A stretch of 15,445 bases of DNA, from contig MGSU01000064.1 of the NCBI GenBank assembly GCA_001799195.1, positions 1 through 15,445 of the forward strand, given 5' to 3'. A model generated the notes under the pieces. That model was not told where the DNA came from. It searched no databases and was given only the letters and a program-made list of their open reading frames with translations. This DNA comes from Deltaproteobacteria bacterium RIFOXYA12_FULL_61_11 (GTDB lineage Bacteria > Bdellovibrionota_F > JAHFAK01 > YA12-FULL-61-11). The position numbers and the translations under genes were made by a program. Shown here piece by piece: positions 14,864 to 15,445 of this stretch (its first letter is position 1; the number at the start of each line of letters is the position of its first letter).

Positions 14864-14876
14864 ATTTGTAACAAAT
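14864..14876. repeat. Perfect inverted repeat ATTTGT-A-ACAAAT in AT-rich spacer
   Basis: A 13-base perfect dyad lies 19 bases upstream of the sigma-54-like promoter, at the edge of an AT-rich stretch (14863-14895). A direct repeat GGCCATGC occurs at 14841-14848 and 14854-14861. Either could be a protein-binding site; no regulator can be named. Confidence 0.4.
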
Positions 14877-14995
14877 TGAAAACGATAAATAAAAACCCTG
14901 CATCGCAGCCCCTGCGACTCCCCTGTCCCAGCCAAAGCAACCCTTAACACGCATGCACCATGATCCTGCAGCACCTCAGGACTGCGACCCCGGAC

Positions 14996-15024
14996 TTGAC
15001 AGATCCCCGTGGTCTGCCTAGGTG
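14996..15024 (+). promoter_or_regulatory. Partial sigma-70-like promoter for the SDR gene
   Basis: A perfect -35 TTGACA (14996-15001) is followed after 17 bases by TAGGTG, a poor -10. The palindrome GTGATCAC (15022-15029) overlaps the -10 and could bind a regulator. Placement 25 bases before the GTG start is sensible, but the -10 mismatch keeps confidence low. Confidence 0.3.
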
Positions 15025-15048
15025 ATCACGATTTCGCGGAGGTTGTTC

Positions 15049-15445
15049 GTGCGCTACTTCGTCACCGGTTTCAGTGGGTCGGTCGTGCCCGGCATCGTCG
15101 TGGCCTTGCTCGAACGCGACAGCGAAGCGAGCTTTGCCATGGCCATGCGTGGCAGCAAGGATCAACCTGACCCCGAGGCGCGTTTCCGCACGATCGTGAC
15201 GAAGCTCGAGCTGTTACCGGGGAACCGGGAGCGGTTGCTCGGCCGCACGAGGGTCGTTCCGATCGAACTCGGGACCGAGAAGCTGGGGCTCTCACCGGAA
15301 GCGTGGGAGGAGTTGGCGGCCTGGACCGATTGCATTCTGCACGGAGCGGCGGACGTGCGCTTCGATCGGCCGTACGAAGAGATCCGCGTGGTCAATGTGG
15401 ACTTCACCACGACGATACTCGCCTTGCACGATGCCATCGGCGGCC
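15049..15445 (+). CDS. Extended SDR / thioester-reductase-like oxidoreductase, N-terminal part
   Basis: The frame is open from GTG 15049 to the right edge (132 codons seen). GGAGG lies 6 bases before the GTG. The N-terminus is a Rossmann beta-alpha unit, YFVTGFSGSVVPGIVVALLERD. A later ILHGAADVRFDRPYEEIRVVNVD block is characteristic of extended short-chain dehydrogenases of the NAD_binding_4 / thioester-reductase / fatty acyl-CoA reductase group. The nucleotide-binding motif deviates from TGxxGxxG: the third Gly is Val at that position, with a Gly two residues later. It probably uses NAD(P)H for an acyl or sugar-type substrate. The catalytic YxxxK region lies outside the window, so specificity and activity cannot be judged. 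Confidence 0.75.
   Translation, partial: MRYFVTGFSGSVVPGIVVALLERDSEASFAMAMRGSKDQPDPEARFRTIVTKLELLPGNRERLLGRTRVVPIELGTEKLGLSPEAWEELAAWTDCILHGAADVRFDRPYEEIRVVNVDFTTTILALHDAIGG

Overview
The window comes from a GC-rich bacterium. The mix of genes points to a Deltaproteobacteria-type lineage in the broad sense (Desulfobacterota or Myxococcota-like). That mix is a membrane redox complex related to Hmc/Tmc/Dsr of sulfate reducers, class III-type multiheme cytochrome c sequence, a PAS-containing sigma-54 activator, sigma-54-type promoters and several exported proteins. This placement is inferred from gene content only.

Layout. Left edge (1-990, minus): the N-terminal 330 residues of an unrecognised exported protein, open at the window edge, behind a sigma-54-like promoter (1029-1044) with a dyad just upstream. 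1277-2491 (plus): membrane-anchored SGNH/GDSL hydrolase. 2593-3960 (minus): PAS plus AAA+ plus Fis-HTH sigma-54 activator, with no receiver domain. 3961-4265: divergent control region with a triple repeat, an AT-rich stretch and a sigma-54 promoter (4109-4124) firing to the right.

Core (4266-12346, plus): eight tightly packed genes, most with 1-14 base overlaps. They encode (i) a cytoplasmic HdrD/TmcB/HmcF-like Fe-S protein with a CCG domain, (ii) a NarI/HmcE-like b-heme membrane protein, (iii) an HmcB-like four-cluster ferredoxin without an export signal, (iv) an NrfD/HmcC-like quinone-interacting membrane protein fused to a periplasmic six-heme cytochrome c domain, (v) a receiver-only response regulator, (vi) a soluble triple-PAS histidine kinase, (vii) a second receiver with a helical tail and (viii) a third receiver-only protein. 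I read this as a compact Hmc-like transmembrane electron conduit linking periplasmic hemes, the quinone pool and cytoplasmic Fe-S thiol/disulfide-type chemistry, with its own signalling module built into the operon. The divergent activator and the kinase share a Cys-rich PAS signature, which suggests redox or metal sensing at both the transcriptional and phosphorelay levels.

Right part: 12497-13585 (plus) is an endonuclease/exonuclease/phosphatase-fold lipoprotein behind a sigma-70-like promoter. 13620-14795 (minus) is a secreted LamG/concanavalin-like protein behind another sigma-54-like promoter (14830-14845). 15049 to the right edge (plus) is the start of an extended SDR of the thioester-reductase/NAD_binding_4 type.

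No tRNA, rRNA, CRISPR array, insertion sequence or convincing intrinsic terminator was seen. The strongest candidates for something undescribed are the NrfD-hexaheme fusion within a minimal Hmc-like complex and its link to a sigma-54/Cys-PAS regulatory circuit.
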